Notes: a model not told the origin generated them from the sequence alone. A stretch of DNA of 64,000 bases from Paenibacillus sp. 32352 (GCF_002042965.1 NZ_MZNT01000004.1:248001-312000); one strand, 5' to 3'; positions 1 through 8,220 are shown, counted from the stretch's first letter. Program-made: numbers and translations.

Positions 1-315
1 TCTATACATATACCTGATAAACCAAGCTATTCCGTGCTTTTGAACGATACTGTCTTTTTCAGCGCCGATACGACGTTCAATCCTTCCCTTCTAATGAGTT
101 TATATGAGAATCAAAGATGCAAGTATATTTTGCATGACTGCCAGCTATCATCTCCCGGTCTTGTGCATGCGTGCCTCGAAGAGCTGCTTACTCTGCCTTC
201 CCACATTCAGCGCAGCGTATACTTGATGCATTACGACGATACTATGGAGCAATATAGAGGCAAGACAGGTGAGATGTCCTTCATCGAACAACATAAACGC
301 TACGATTTCGATTAA
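1..315 (+). CDS. MBL-fold metallo-hydrolase, C-terminal part (gene enters from the left)
   Basis: The reading frame is open from base 1 to the TAA at 313-315, so only the last ~104 residues are visible. The stretch runs from a beta strand (VLLNDTVFFSADT) to an HDC motif and a late LMHYDD motif. This resembles the end of RNase Z-like or diiron metallo-beta-lactamase-fold hydrolases, where the late Asp and His residues bind the metal pair. The GTG at base 34 is internal and should not be taken as the start. A strong terminator follows at 396. The substrate cannot be told from this fragment. Confidence 0.6.
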   Translation, partial: SIHIPDKPSYSVLLNDTVFFSADTTFNPSLLMSLYENQRCKYILHDCQLSSPGLVHACLEELLTLPSHIQRSVYLMHYDDTMEQYRGKTGEMSFIEQHKRYDFD

Positions 316-395
316 GTGTGACGGATCGAGAGGATGTTCAAACTATGATAGGCGATGTCTTACCGGCTTCTTAATGGCTGCTGCCTATCATGAGA

Positions 396-426
396 AAACC
401 TGACCTCCTATGAAGGTCAGGTTTTT
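396..426 (+). terminator. Rho-independent terminator
   Basis: Perfect 11-bp stem AAACCTGACCT / AGGTCAGGTTT (396-406 with 414-424) with a 7-base loop and a T run. It ends the partial hydrolase transcript. Confidence 0.85.
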
Positions 427-517
427 ATCATGATCCACTTCACCGTACAGATCAATATTGGGGTATACGAAGGACATCGGCTATTTAGCCGAATGTACAG
501 CTCTTTGTCCATGCATA

Positions 518-531
518 TGAAAACGTTTACC
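518..531 (+). promoter_or_regulatory. cre-like CcpA operator candidate
   Basis: TGAAAACGTTTACC matches the Bacillus cre consensus TGWAANCGNTWWCA at all but the last base. It lies in the 390-bp gap before the kinase gene, about 190 bp upstream of its start. The rest of the gap (427-705) holds small hairpins near 490 and 613 and nothing else I could name. Confidence 0.35.
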
Positions 532-705
532 CCTTAAAACCGTTGGGGGCTTCCTCAACCACTTGCCCTTGGTTACTAGGATAGCAATCAAAAGTTTTTA
601 TTAAACAGCCGGATAATTCCGATTTACACGGAAGGATTTGAACACTTCACAGAGAATTCCATTAATACCCTTTCATTCCTAAATTATGATAAGGAGTATG
701 AAAGC

Positions 706-2334
706 ATGAGCTATCATTGGATTCTGATTGCCTACACTGCCGTTATTTGCGCTTCCTCCATTGGATTTGACATAACGGATCATCCTTGGCTGCTAATTAT
801 AGCCGCCATAGCTTACCTGGCCGCCCATCTTGCCGAGAACAAGCTTAAAGGATCTCCTATCCTCCAGATGGGTCTGGTTATGCTTTTTCACTGGATAAGC
901 CAAATGGATTTAGTCTTGCCGCTCTATATCGTTCAAATCTGTAAATCGATGCACTCCATCAAAAACCCACAGTTCGCAACTCCCGTCACTATCATCTATA
1001 CTGCCGGATACGTGCTTATCGCTTGTATGTATATGCCATTTACAAGCTACCGGTTGTTTATTTTGCTATTTTGCGCGTGCAGCTGCCTGATTGTAGGCTA
1101 TTTGTTTAAAAGGTACTTGCATGTCATTGAGAACCAAACGCTGCAGCTGGACAATGAGAAAAAACACCTAAGCACCCACGACGCTTTAACCGGGCTGTAC
1201 AACTATGAGGAATGCCACCGCCAGCTGGAGCATCTGGTGCAAATTCACAAGTCCGTAGCGCTTGTGCTGATCGACTGCAAGGACTTGAAATCACTCAATA
1301 CGATCAACGGGTTTCATGGAGTGAACCGGATACTGAAGCAGGTGGCTCAGCTGTTGAGGATTATGTTTCCCGAAGCCCTCGTTATCTCCCGCTATGGAGG
1401 CGACGAATTTGCTATCGTTCTGGATTATAGTGATACCGGCCATACGCAGAACAATATCTCGCAATTAATGGCCTCGGAATTCCCTAAGCTTACGGGGATC
1501 GAGATTAACTACGGTATGGCATTTTACCCCGATGACGGTGCATCCAAGGACGATTTGTTTTTTATAGCAGAGCGCAATCTGTATACTATGAAAAGAGAGT
1601 CCTGGTTAAAACGCGAGGAGCATATGCTTCGTTCCGAAAAGCTGCGTGTCGTCGGAGAGCTAGCCTCGGGCATGGCCCATGAAATCCGAAACCCTCTTAC
1701 GACTATTAAGGGTTTCCTGCAAATATCAAAATCGGATAATTATAATATTAAACCGTGGTATGATTTAATTATGGATGAAATTACACGCATGAGTATGCTG
1801 ACGGCCGAATTCCTTCAGTTTTCCAAGCCGCATGCTACGCAGTTCAAAGTCCATTCGATTAAGGATTGCATCCAAAGGGTCATCTCCCTGCTGGACTCGG
1901 AAACATCCCGGCTGGGGCATCATATCGATTTTGAATCCTCCTCCGAGCCGCTTATGATGCTGATGGATCAGGATAAAATGCTGCAGCTGCTGCTGAATCT
2001 GATAAAAAACGCTTTTGAAGCTATGCCTGATGAAGGACTTGTGCGAATTCGCCTTACTAAAGATAAGGACCATGCCGTCATAGAAATATCCGATACCGGC
2101 CAAGGCATTCCCGAGCACGAGCTGGACCAAATATTCCTTCCCTTCTATACAACCAAAGAATCCGGTACGGGCCTGGGATTATCCATCTGCCATAAAATTG
2201 TGCAGGACCACGAAGGCACGATGGAAGTGGAAAGCCAAATCGGTAAAGGGACCAAATTTACGATCACGGTGCCGCTGAGTCATCCGGACGCCTCTCCTCA
2301 GATGAGCCTTAGCGGGAATAGAAGCTCCATGTAG
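706..2334 (+). CDS. Membrane histidine kinase with a degenerate GGDEF domain
   Basis: A 542-aa sensor kinase with a mixed architecture. Residues 1-140 form about five hydrophobic segments. Residues ~160-300 are a GGDEF-type domain with GGDEF at 231-235. HisKA follows with phospho-acceptor His325 (AHEIRNP), then HATPase_c with N-box Asn435, G1 DTGQGIP at 463 and G2 GTGLGL at 488. The GGDEF motif is intact, but the DxDxFK and GD nucleotide/metal signatures read DCKDLK and VN, and no RxxD inhibitory site precedes the motif. It may therefore be a nucleotide-sensing domain rather than an active cyclase; this is inference. No receiver domain and no adjacent response regulator are seen. The start is supported by AAGGAG about 9 bases upstream. 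Confidence 0.85.
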   Translation: MSYHWILIAYTAVICASSIGFDITDHPWLLIIAAIAYLAAHLAENKLKGSPILQMGLVMLFHWISQMDLVLPLYIVQICKSMHSIKNPQFATPVTIIYTAGYVLIACMYMPFTSYRLFILLFCACSCLIVGYLFKRYLHVIENQTLQLDNEKKHLSTHDALTGLYNYEECHRQLEHLVQIHKSVALVLIDCKDLKSLNTINGFHGVNRILKQVAQLLRIMFPEALVISRYGGDEFAIVLDYSDTGHTQNNISQLMASEFPKLTGIEINYGMAFYPDDGASKDDLFFIAERNLYTMKRESWLKREEHMLRSEKLRVVGELASGMAHEIRNPLTTIKGFLQISKSDNYNIKPWYDLIMDEITRMSMLTAEFLQFSKPHATQFKVHSIKDCIQRVISLLDSETSRLGHHIDFESSSEPLMMLMDQDKMLQLLLNLIKNAFEAMPDEGLVRIRLTKDKDHAVIEISDTGQGIPEHELDQIFLPFYTTKESGTGLGLSICHKIVQDHEGTMEVESQIGKGTKFTITVPLSHPDASPQMSLSGNRSSM

Positions 2335-2342
2335 CAAAGAAT

Positions 2343-2384
2343 GAACCCTGTACCGGTCATGATGACCATACAGGGTTCGTTGAT
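2343..2384. terminator. Terminator hairpin between convergent genes
   Basis: A 10-bp stem GAACCCTGTA / TACAGGGTTC (2343-2352, 2369-2378) followed by a T-rich stretch. It sits between the kinase and the convergent DUF212 gene. Confidence 0.7.
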
Positions 2385-2879
2385 TTAATCAAACCATGGA
2401 ATAAAAAATTTGCGTTTCCGCGTCGGCTTTTCCAGCAAAAAGCTGCCCGCCCCGATAAAGGTGCCCATCAGCGCTCCTCCAAGCACCTCTTGCGGGATAT
2501 GGCCAAGCCTTTCCTCCAGCTGTTTCTCCCGCTTCTCATGCCCTAAGGACGGGTCCTTCTCTGCCATTAGAGCAACGGTATCTCCCAAATCGTTCACTTC
2601 CGTCGCAATAATTCCCGCTTGTCTTCGAATTCCCATTGCATCAAACATAACAATAAGGCCGAGCATGCTGGCTGTTGCGAAATGGATAGAGGTTACTCCT
2701 CGTTTTAAGGCGACATAGGAGGCTAATGCGGCTACACCAGCGGAGTGTGAGCTTGGCATTCCTCCGGTTCTGAGCAAATTCGACCAGTCCAGCCTGCCTG
2801 TCTGCTGGTATGCGAGCGGAACCTTGGCCAGTTGGGCCAAGCCGACGGAGAGCAGAGCCGTAGTTAAAGCACGGTTCAT
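2385..2879 (-). CDS. Divergent PAP2 family (DUF212, YuiD-like) membrane protein
   Basis: 164 aa. It carries the family hallmarks GGMPSSHSA near residue 38, FDAMGIRRQAG near 80, and a late LGHIPQEVLGGALMG motif. Several hydrophobic helices indicate an integral membrane protein. These match the divergent acid-phosphatase/VanZ-related family that includes B. subtilis YuiD. The SSHS and H motifs correspond to PAP2 catalytic positions, but the family's reaction is not established. The start has GAGGTGATACG directly before ATG. It appears to be a single gene, 49 bp from the start-codon side to the end of the next gene on the same strand. Confidence 0.85.
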   Translation of the reverse strand: MNRALTTALLSVGLAQLAKVPLAYQQTGRLDWSNLLRTGGMPSSHSAGVAALASYVALKRGVTSIHFATASMLGLIVMFDAMGIRRQAGIIATEVNDLGDTVALMAEKDPSLGHEKREKQLEERLGHIPQEVLGGALMGTFIGAGSFLLEKPTRKRKFFIPWFD

Positions 2880-2928
2880 CGTATCACCTCAAGCATAGCA
2901 TTTTGTATCTTGGGGCGTTCTATACATC

Positions 2929-4422
2929 CTAAGGTGTATCCATTTGAACAATGCTTCCGCTGCCGTCTCCCTCCCATTGAATGACCACGCCGAAGAGCTG
3001 TGGCAGCTCACTGACGGCTACAACGGGTTCCGCCCCCAGCTTTTTGATAAAATGTCCAAGCTTAACGCTCTTGCCGTCAATCCAGGCTTCGTCCTGATTC
3101 ATTTGAACCTTCACAGATCGCTGTTGAAACTGAACGTCCAGCGGCCTGCCGTCGCTGTTCAATGGCTGGTTAGCGTCATCCCCATCCGAAAATAATCTCA
3201 GAGGAATATAGTCGACGCCGCTTTCTTGGTACTTCCGCACGGCATTATAAGGCTTCCCGTTCAAATACATAAGAACAAGCGGCCAGCTTTCCATCCCTTC
3301 GTTCTTCAGCATAGTGCGAAGGCCTTGTTTATCCAGCGGGAGTGTCATCGGCTTCAGCGTCCCGGTCTCCGTATCAAATGAGAACCAATTCATATAATAA
3401 GGGGTATACATGATCTGTTTGCTCTCCGGCTCCAAGGCCCATACTTGAATATGGAGATAAAATGTTTGGAGCTCCTGTGTCAAAGGCCGTATATCCAGGC
3501 TGGCTTCCACTTGTCCCCTGCCTTCTGCTTCGAGCCCTGTTGTTATGCTGACAGGAATCCCTCCCTGCTCACCGAAGCCCATGATGCGAATGCCATACAT
3601 GAGCTTATGCTCATTAGACGGCGCGGCCGAGGAGAACGCAACATGGATTTTGGGGCCGGCTTCGTCCGGCGTTTCATCCTTTACCAGCTCCCACTGTTGA
3701 AGAACAGGCATTTTCAATGCCGGCTTTGGCGGAAGTCCCGCCGCGGTCTGCCAATAACTTCGGACAGCTGGAATGGACAGCACGGATGGAATGTAATCAT
3801 TCTCGTGCCGCAACCAATTCACAACATCGCTAGGTCTGTCAGGAAGAGGTCTGGAGTCGATACCGAAGAGCAATACATAATCTTCCGCCATAATTTCTTC
3901 CGGGTCCCATTTATGGCTGTAGGGTAAAGTAGTTCCCGCCCACCGGATAGGAAAACCATCCAACCGGCGGATTTGTGACCATTGGGATGCTTCCGTCAAC
4001 TGGGAAGGATAGATGCCTTCCTTCTTCTGCAGCCAATAATAAGTAAAATGATGTCCGTACTCATGAATCAGCGTCCGTTCAATAGGCAGCGCATCGACTT
4101 CGTACAGATCAATACTTTTGTTTTTTATATTGTAATAGCCTACTCTGTAGCCGCTCTTGCCTACACTTCGATCCGGATAAAGGGCGACCTGCTTCAGCTC
4201 TGCCAATTCCTCCCCATGCTCACAATGAAGCAGCATTTCATACAATCCCTTCAATTTATCCAGATCCCACTTCGTGCTGTAGCTTTGAAAGCGAATCCCT
4301 TCCGGACTTATATAGGTAACTGCCGGCTCTTTATCTTGAGCTAAAATGATGCAGGAATATGCCATACATAAACCAAGCCAAATCCAGAATGCAGCTACCT
4401 TTTTGCCCATAAAAAGCAACAC
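2929..4422 (-). CDS. Secreted HExxH protein with copper-amine-oxidase-N-like C-terminus
   Basis: 497 aa with an N-terminal hydrophobic segment (residues ~8-28) that should act as a signal peptide or anchor. HEYGHH near residue 124 is a zincin HExxH motif, and WDPEEIMAEDY about 50 residues later could supply a third ligand Glu. The C-terminal ~130 residues contain an IPLRLFSDG strand and a repeated beta pattern, like the copper amine oxidase N-terminal domain common on Paenibacillus exported proteins. I infer a cell-surface metallopeptidase; substrate unknown. The start is uncertain: the frame opens with GTG at 4422, and an in-frame ATG lies at 4410 without a good ribosome binding site. Confidence 0.6.
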   Translation of the reverse strand: MLLFMGKKVAAFWIWLGLCMAYSCIILAQDKEPAVTYISPEGIRFQSYSTKWDLDKLKGLYEMLLHCEHGEELAELKQVALYPDRSVGKSGYRVGYYNIKNKSIDLYEVDALPIERTLIHEYGHHFTYYWLQKKEGIYPSQLTEASQWSQIRRLDGFPIRWAGTTLPYSHKWDPEEIMAEDYVLLFGIDSRPLPDRPSDVVNWLRHENDYIPSVLSIPAVRSYWQTAAGLPPKPALKMPVLQQWELVKDETPDEAGPKIHVAFSSAAPSNEHKLMYGIRIMGFGEQGGIPVSITTGLEAEGRGQVEASLDIRPLTQELQTFYLHIQVWALEPESKQIMYTPYYMNWFSFDTETGTLKPMTLPLDKQGLRTMLKNEGMESWPLVLMYLNGKPYNAVRKYQESGVDYIPLRLFSDGDDANQPLNSDGRPLDVQFQQRSVKVQMNQDEAWIDGKSVKLGHFIKKLGAEPVVAVSELPQLFGVVIQWEGDGSGSIVQMDTP

Positions 4423-4571
4423 CGTCCCACATCAAATGACAACGCTTTCAATTTTCCTTTAACATCATCTTAGCACAAATAGTATGAATATTGTATAAAG
4501 TTTTTGTAGGTTATTGGATTTAATTCCGATACAATAGAACTACGACCTACGCAGAAAGGTTTGATCTGACG

Positions 4572-5279
4572 ATGTCCATGAGAATGAATGCTCATACACA
4601 AATTGCCGACTATTTATCCGCAGCTAATTTCAAGCAGCTGGAGCAGCGGCTGGCATTTGAACATAAAAAATCCGGAAATCACCTGTTTTGGGAAGGTGAG
4701 TCGGCACGCTCTTGCTTTTACATCAAGCATGGGTTGGTGAAGGTGTATAAAGTCACTAAGGACGGTCAAGAGCTTATTTTACAGCTGCTTCAACCCGGGG
4801 ATTTTTATATGGAGATAGGCAACGGAGAGGCGCAGTTTAGCTGCAGTGCAGAAATGATGCAGGACAGCGAAATCGGGTTGATATCGAGCGATGCTCTGGA
4901 AGAGCTGGTTGCGGGCAGCGGGAGCTTCGCGGTAGAATTCATGAAATGGATGGGATTGCTTCATCGAACCTCGCAGTCCAAGTTCCGCGATCTGATGCTG
5001 TATGGCAAGAACGGCGCACTGGCTTCCACACTGATACGTATGAGCAATTCTTACGGCGAGCCGTGCGAGGCAGGCATTCGTATTCAATTAAAGATGACCA
5101 AAACCGAGCTGGCCAACCTGATGGGAACGACTAGAGAAGGGGTCAGCCGTATGCTGAGCGCATATCAGGAGCAAGGCGCCATCACCTATATGGACGGTCA
5201 CCTTGTCATTACCGATCTTGCTTACTTGCGTTCTATTGTCCAGTGCCCCGATTGCCCTCCGGATATTTGCAGAATGTGA
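4572..5279 (+). CDS. Crp/Fnr regulator with Bacillus-type C-terminal iron-sulfur motif (paralog 1)
   Basis: 235 aa: cyclic-nucleotide-binding-like beta barrel (~20-120), dimer helix (~120-140), winged HTH (~165-215; TKTELANLMGTTREGVSRML). The C-terminus carries Cys225-x2-Cys228-x4-Cys233. B. subtilis Fnr binds [4Fe-4S] with three C-terminal Cys of the same spacing plus one Asp; Asp140 in KFRDL is the likely fourth ligand here. I therefore infer an oxygen-sensing activator of anaerobic genes. A TACAAT -10-like hexamer lies at 4530-4535. It is convergent with the MobA-like gene and paralogous to the gene at 6158. Confidence 0.85.
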   Translation: MSMRMNAHTQIADYLSAANFKQLEQRLAFEHKKSGNHLFWEGESARSCFYIKHGLVKVYKVTKDGQELILQLLQPGDFYMEIGNGEAQFSCSAEMMQDSEIGLISSDALEELVAGSGSFAVEFMKWMGLLHRTSQSKFRDLMLYGKNGALASTLIRMSNSYGEPCEAGIRIQLKMTKTELANLMGTTREGVSRMLSAYQEQGAITYMDGHLVITDLAYLRSIVQCPDCPPDICRM

Positions 5280-5309
5280 CCCCTATTACTTCTACTCACC
5301 AGCCGAACC

Positions 5310-5867
5310 TTAATTCGTACAGGGATTAGGGTTGGTTGGTACATAAGAATCCCATATACGCCAATCGGTAAGCTTTATCCCTATCCAAGAAATACGCTGA
5401 AGCAGCTCTATAACCCCGCTCTCCTCCTGCCTGATCAGCTCCGTGATGACGTCCAGGCAGCTTCTGCTGTACACGCCTCCGAGCGCTTCGGGCTTCTCCT
5501 CCATGACCGGCAGGACCGCTTGAACGGACTGCCGCTGCTTTGTTTCCGACAACCGGAGAATGGAGCTTGAAGAATACACATAGGGAGCATGACTTCCTAT
5601 GACCCATAAATCATCGTACTTGCTTAATGCAAAGGCGGCATGCATACCGCTCAATACACCGAACCCGGGATAATAGTCCGTCAAAATCCGGATGGACCGC
5701 GGAACCACTGGGAGCAGCCTCCTCGGTTCGTTAGTTACAACTATGATTTCCTGGCACACCTTTTGCATTTCGCGAATCTGGCATTCAATGAAAGCTTCAC
5801 CGCCGACGAGACGCAGCGATCTCGCTACTCCTTTCTCTCCTCCGGCCAGTATGACTCCGCTCAGCAT
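5310..5867 (-). CDS. Degenerate MobA-like nucleotidyltransferase
   Basis: 185 aa with the fold pattern of molybdenum cofactor guanylyltransferase: N-terminal LAGG loop, IIVVTNEP strand, PGFGVLSGMHAAF, late LGGVYSRSC. Key residues are changed. The RMG-x-DK part of the loop is replaced by GVARSLRLVGG, and the metal-binding D of the CDxPY motif reads SHAPY. Either it is a paralog with a new role or it no longer makes bis-MGD. Its position between two Fnr paralogs fits anaerobic molybdoenzyme metabolism. It has its own FNR-type box at the right distance for activation (see 5917-5967). A shifted overlapping frame exists, but no frameshift is needed to explain this one. Confidence 0.65.
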   Translation of the reverse strand: MLSGVILAGGEKGVARSLRLVGGEAFIECQIREMQKVCQEIIVVTNEPRRLLPVVPRSIRILTDYYPGFGVLSGMHAAFALSKYDDLWVIGSHAPYVYSSSSILRLSETKQRQSVQAVLPVMEEKPEALGGVYSRSCLDVITELIRQEESGVIELLQRISWIGIKLTDWRIWDSYVPTNPNPCTN

Positions 5868-5916
5868 GTGTCTTTCACATCCTTTCCTGCAAAGCTGAAA
5901 TCCCCTGCCTGTTGCT

Positions 5917-5967
5917 ATTTATAACTATATCAAGCCGGGCACGCCTCTGCATGTTACAAATATCACA
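5917..5967 (-). promoter_or_regulatory. FNR-box promoter candidate for the MobA-like gene
   Basis: TGTTACAAATATCACA at 5952-5967 is an Fnr/Crp-type palindrome (TGTGA-N6-TCACA, one mismatch). On the minus strand a TATAGT -10 lies at 5929-5924. The start site would be near 5917, placing the box centre about 42 bp upstream, the class II activation position. The leader to the ATG is then about 50 nt. Confidence 0.5.
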
Positions 5968-5992
5968 GAATTGGGCGCTTTTTCAGGAAAAG

Positions 5993-6042
5993 CGTGATTT
6001 TTGTCACATCGCCTGTGAGATGAATCCGATATGGTTAAAGCA
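5993..6042 (+). promoter_or_regulatory. FNR-box promoter candidate for the second fnr-like gene
   Basis: CGTGATTTTTGTCACA at 5993-6008 matches the Fnr consensus in 9 of 10 arm bases. TATGGT at 6030-6035 is at the -10 position expected if the box is centred at -41.5 from a start near 6042. This predicts Fnr-dependent expression of the gene at 6158, including possible autoactivation. Confidence 0.5.
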
Positions 6043-6157
6043 AAGGAAAAACCTTATCGGCGAGACACCTCCCGCGTGCTCCAAGAGGGATTGGTTTAAT
6101 AAACTAAGTCCTATACAACATGCGGGTAACGTGCGATAGGGCAAGGAGGAAAATTAC

Positions 6158-6874
6158 ATGCTGCACTGTTCTCTTATGGTGGACGGCGTTCATAATACCG
6201 ACTGTTTTTCAAAGGAAAACCTGCAAAAGCTGAAGGACATCATGTATGAACAGAAGGTGACTTCGGGTTCGTATTTGTTCTGGGAAGGCGATCCTGCGGA
6301 TAAGCTATATTTCATGATTCAGGGACGGGTCAAAATTACGAAAACAAGCGATGAGGGGAAAAGCTTTATTCTATACATGTACGGGGATGGAGATTTATTC
6401 GGTCAGCTGGACCCTTTCCATCAATCGGTTCATAGCTTTAATGCGGAGGTCATGGAAGACAGCATGATCGGGATTATTCAGCAAAAGGACCTGGAGACAC
6501 TGCTGTGGCAGCATGGAGATCTATCCATTGAATTCATGAAATGGATGGGACTTATGCATCGGATGACACAAACAAAGTTTCGTGACCTGATGATGTTCGG
6601 AAAGCCCGGGGCGCTATGCTCGACGTTAATCCGCTTGAGCAACTCTTACGGACAAAGCAGCGGCAGCCAAATTTTGATCACGAAGAAATTGACAAACAGC
6701 GAGCTGGCCGATATGATCGGCGCAACCCGCGAAAGTGTCAACCGCATGCTCAGCGACCTTAAGAAGCTAGGCATCCTGTCCGTGGATAACGGCTATATGG
6801 TTATTGAAAATATCGAATATTTGAAAAACGTATGTCAATGCGAGAATTGTCCCAAAGATATGTGCCGGATTTAG
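6158..6874 (+). CDS. Crp/Fnr regulator with Bacillus-type C-terminal iron-sulfur motif (paralog 2)
   Basis: 238 aa and clearly homologous to the protein at 4572 along its length (shared FMKWMGL, KFRDLM, LCSTLIRLSNSYG). The HTH reads TNSELADMIGATRESVNRMLSDL. The C-terminus has Cys228-x2-Cys231-x4-Cys236, the spacing of the B. subtilis Fnr cluster ligands, plus an additional Cys226. Asp143 in KFRDL is the probable non-Cys ligand. Start chosen at ATG 6158, with AAGGAGGA at 6143-6150. A good FNR box lies about 160 bp upstream. The stop overlaps the convergent YfhH-like stop by 4 bases. Confidence 0.87.
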   Translation: MLHCSLMVDGVHNTDCFSKENLQKLKDIMYEQKVTSGSYLFWEGDPADKLYFMIQGRVKITKTSDEGKSFILYMYGDGDLFGQLDPFHQSVHSFNAEVMEDSMIGIIQQKDLETLLWQHGDLSIEFMKWMGLMHRMTQTKFRDLMMFGKPGALCSTLIRLSNSYGQSSGSQILITKKLTNSELADMIGATRESVNRMLSDLKKLGILSVDNGYMVIENIEYLKNVCQCENCPKDMCRI

Positions 6875-7164
6875 GCCCGGGTCAGCATCGAGATAGGAAA
6901 GCTGGCCTCCGGGTCACTTCCCATTTTGCCCCAGCCCATCATTCCGTTGATATATTCCAGCTCGAAGGGCTCCTCGAACCCCTCAACATGATATGTGCCA
7001 GGCTGAAAATCCGACGGGTCCAGCAAATACGATTTGGCAGTGTAATATTTGCGTTCTAAAAGCTCCTTCTGGCTTGGAAACTCAGCCTTGGCCAGCGCTT
7101 CCAGAATGTCCGCCAGCTCCGCATCAAGCTCTCCCGGCGACATCTGGCTGTACAGCTTCTTCAT
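6871..7164 (-). CDS. DUF1811 / YfhH-like protein
   Basis: 97 aa. The N-terminal YSQMSPGELDAELADILEALAKAEF and the central YYTAKSYLLDPSDFQPGTYHVEGFEEPFELEYINGMMGWG match what I know of B. subtilis YfhH. It is a small soluble protein with a helical N-terminus and a beta C-terminal half; its function is not established. GGGGGTGATTGG precedes the ATG. It is the last gene of a three-gene minus-strand unit, only 4 bp after the phosphotransferase stop. Confidence 0.8.
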   Translation of the reverse strand: MKKLYSQMSPGELDAELADILEALAKAEFPSQKELLERKYYTAKSYLLDPSDFQPGTYHVEGFEEPFELEYINGMMGWGKMGSDPEASFPISMLTRA

Positions 7165-7168
7165 CCAA

Positions 7169-8176
7169 TCACCCCCATTGTGCCCGGCAAAGGTCCATCA
7201 GCTGTTCTTTATTTTGCTCCAGCCATGCATATACTTGACTCAGCTCGGTTAAATAACGGCCGATAACCTGCTCCTCATCGATACCGTCCCAATGTCTTCC
7301 AAGGAAATGGATGCAGAGCACCATACTGCGCAGCAAAATCAACTGCGGCAAAGCTTCAATCTCATCCTCATTCAAGCGGGCTGCTTGGCCATAGCCTGCG
7401 ATGAAAGCCTCTACCAAGCTCCAGCCATTCGCTTCCTGCTGACGGATCAGCTCGCACAGAAATACAGCCGCGTCCATGGCACGAAGATCCGGGGTGACAA
7501 ATTCAAAATCCAGTACGCCGGATATTTCGCCGTCATCGATTAGCACGTTGCCCGCAACGATATCGGAATGCGTCAATTGGACCGGTAAGCGGCATAATCC
7601 CGGAATATTGTTGAGTAAACGGTCTATCCCTCCGCTTAACAGCTGGATTTCATTGTGATACGGTCCTTCACTCATCTCTTTCATCCAGGCATCCAGCCTG
7701 TCCTTCTTCACCAGCGGGTGGACCTCATAGAGCTCGTAATAAGGCTCGTATGCTGCGTCTACATCCAGCTGGATTCGAGACAGTGCATCCGTCAATTCCC
7801 CCATAGCCCTGCCTATCGCCTCTACATGTCCGGGATCGGTTAAATCGGCCCGTTCGCCTTCGATATATTCGAATAAGACGGCTATTTTGCCTGACACCGT
7901 AACTACATAGGGCATTCCTTTGATAGTAGCAACCGGCTTCGGTACGCGATAGGATAGCTTTACCCTTTGAAGCTGCTGCAATACAGTGCTCTCATAGATA
8001 ATTTTATTCATATCTTCATGGTTTTCATAAATTCGTAATACAAATGCGCCCATTGGAGTGTACACGAACCGGGTCGTGTTGTTGACGCCGCTTTCCTTCG
8101 CCTCAACCCTCCACTGGCTGTCTTCAAAATAGTTCTCCAAAACTTCCGTAACGATGCCTTCTATATCATTTTTCAT
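7169..8176 (-). CDS. APH/CotS-type small-molecule phosphotransferase
   Basis: 335 aa protein-kinase-like fold. The catalytic loop is THSDIVAGN (His203, Asp205, Asn210) and the metal-binding VLDFEF holds Asp223. The N-lobe with FVLRIYENH holds the expected nucleotide-binding strands. These features match the aminoglycoside phosphotransferase / homoserine kinase II / choline kinase superfamily. The substrate cannot be deduced, and resistance should not be assumed. AAGGAG lies 8 bases before ATG. It is the middle gene of a unit with the methyltransferase-like gene upstream (44 bp) and the YfhH-like gene downstream. Confidence 0.8.
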   Translation of the reverse strand: MKNDIEGIVTEVLENYFEDSQWRVEAKESGVNNTTRFVYTPMGAFVLRIYENHEDMNKIIYESTVLQQLQRVKLSYRVPKPVATIKGMPYVVTVSGKIAVLFEYIEGERADLTDPGHVEAIGRAMGELTDALSRIQLDVDAAYEPYYELYEVHPLVKKDRLDAWMKEMSEGPYHNEIQLLSGGIDRLLNNIPGLCRLPVQLTHSDIVAGNVLIDDGEISGVLDFEFVTPDLRAMDAAVFLCELIRQQEANGWSLVEAFIAGYGQAARLNEDEIEALPQLILLRSMVLCIHFLGRHWDGIDEEQVIGRYLTELSQVYAWLEQNKEQLMDLCRAQWG

Positions 8177-8220
8177 GGAACCTGCTCCTTGTTATTATGC
8201 CTTACCCTGATGTAATGAGA

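Noticed and set aside
427..705. Possible c-di-GMP riboswitch before the GGDEF-kinase gene
   Set aside because: The conserved cores of the known c-di-GMP aptamers are not visible. Only short hairpins occur.
5326..5607. Overlapping frame within the MobA-like gene, suggesting a frameshift
   Set aside because: The main frame is continuous over the full fold, and the alternative frame does not restore the missing MobA motifs.
6014..6035. Third FNR half-site TGTGA at 6014
   Set aside because: It lacks a TCACA partner at 6-bp spacing.
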